Below, in pieces: positions 63,973-64,000 of a stretch of 64,000 nucleotides of DNA (its first letter is position 1; each line of letters opens with the position of its first letter). The translations under genes and the position numbers were made by a program. This DNA comes from Rhodocyclaceae bacterium (GTDB taxonomy: Bacteria > Pseudomonadota > Gammaproteobacteria > Burkholderiales > Rhodocyclaceae), in assembly GCA_013791905.1 (NCBI GenBank), contig VMSX01000010.1:186001-250000 (forward strand), given 5' to 3'. A model generated the notes under the pieces. That model searched no databases, was not told the DNA's origin, and saw only the letters and a list, made by a program, of their open reading frames with translations.

Positions 63973-64000
63973 TCAGTGCTTCATCTTGCTGTGATCCATG
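63973..64000 (-). CDS. C-terminal end of a minus-strand gene (Met/His-rich tail)
   Basis: Only the last eight codons and a TGA are in the window; they read MDHSKMKH. Such tails occur in copper-handling proteins, but this is too short to assign. The hairpin just beyond its stop supports a real gene end. Confidence 0.35.

Noticed and set aside
1-64000. Mobile elements, phage genes, CRISPR arrays, rRNA operons
   Set aside because: No transposase, integrase, phage structural gene, repeat-spacer array or rRNA segment was found; the window is mostly core genes.

Overview
The window is chromosomal DNA with the gene order of a betaproteobacterium. Markers are the trpF-trpB-trpA-accD-folC-dedD-cvpA-purF-metZ string, leuC-entericidin-leuD-leuB-asd-fimV-truA, ndk-rlmN-pilW-rodZ-ispG-hisS-yfgM-bamB-der, petABC next to sspAB, and a DUF2863 gene. 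A Rhodocyclales or nearby order (Sterolibacteriaceae- or Azonexaceae-like) seems likely, but I cannot fix the genus from the sequence alone. I see no phage, insertion sequence, CRISPR array or rRNA operon.

Layout. Positions 1-800 hold the end of an HDOD-domain gene, a small membrane ORF and tRNA-Arg(CCT). From about 830 to 42,100 every gene is on the minus strand: sspBA, the bc1 complex, a CoA transferase, recR, the purine/methionine/folate/fatty-acid/tryptophan biosynthesis string, fimV, the leucine and aspartate-semialdehyde genes, an M48 lipoprotein, an MFS permease, aroC, fdxA, the ndk-to-der housekeeping operon, and a TRAP dicarboxylate-type transporter (dctPQM). From 42,300 to 47,000 the plus strand carries mltD and a translationally coupled pair: a periplasmic solute-binding protein and a membrane GGDEF-EAL protein. 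From 47,000 to 53,000 a Yej-type peptide ABC transporter lies on the minus strand, with a VOC-domain gene inside it and a damaged DUF255 thioredoxin-like gene upstream. The last 11 kb hold a rhodanese, a TonB-like protein, an ankyrin protein, rmuC, a nitroreductase, a CBS/nucleotidyltransferase next to a membrane-anchored PAS plus DnaQ-like exonuclease, orn, a Ste24-type protease and rsgA.

Most genes are ordinary core genes packed with 1-14 bp overlaps, and translational coupling through ATGA, GTGA or TTGA junctions is common. The window ends in a hairpin between convergent genes and a few codons of a Met/His-rich C-terminus.

The most unusual signal is a dispersed 24-bp motif (core GTCGGCGCTGGCGAGACGG). 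I count eleven copies in 64 kb in both orientations. Ten lie inside unrelated protein-coding genes. All six sense-strand copies are read in the same frame, as K/A-V-G-A/V-x-x-T-A. Two copies extend into hairpin units. Its spread resembles a DNA-uptake or other chromosome-wide signal, or a mini-element tolerated in linkers. A second, longer repeat family sits between operon genes and appears to supply ribosome-binding sites to accD and the yejF-like gene. Other points of interest are a perfect 14-bp tandem repeat in the petA leader, the sensor-like exonuclease, the binding-protein/c-di-GMP pair, and a seven-G frameshift in the DUF255 gene.
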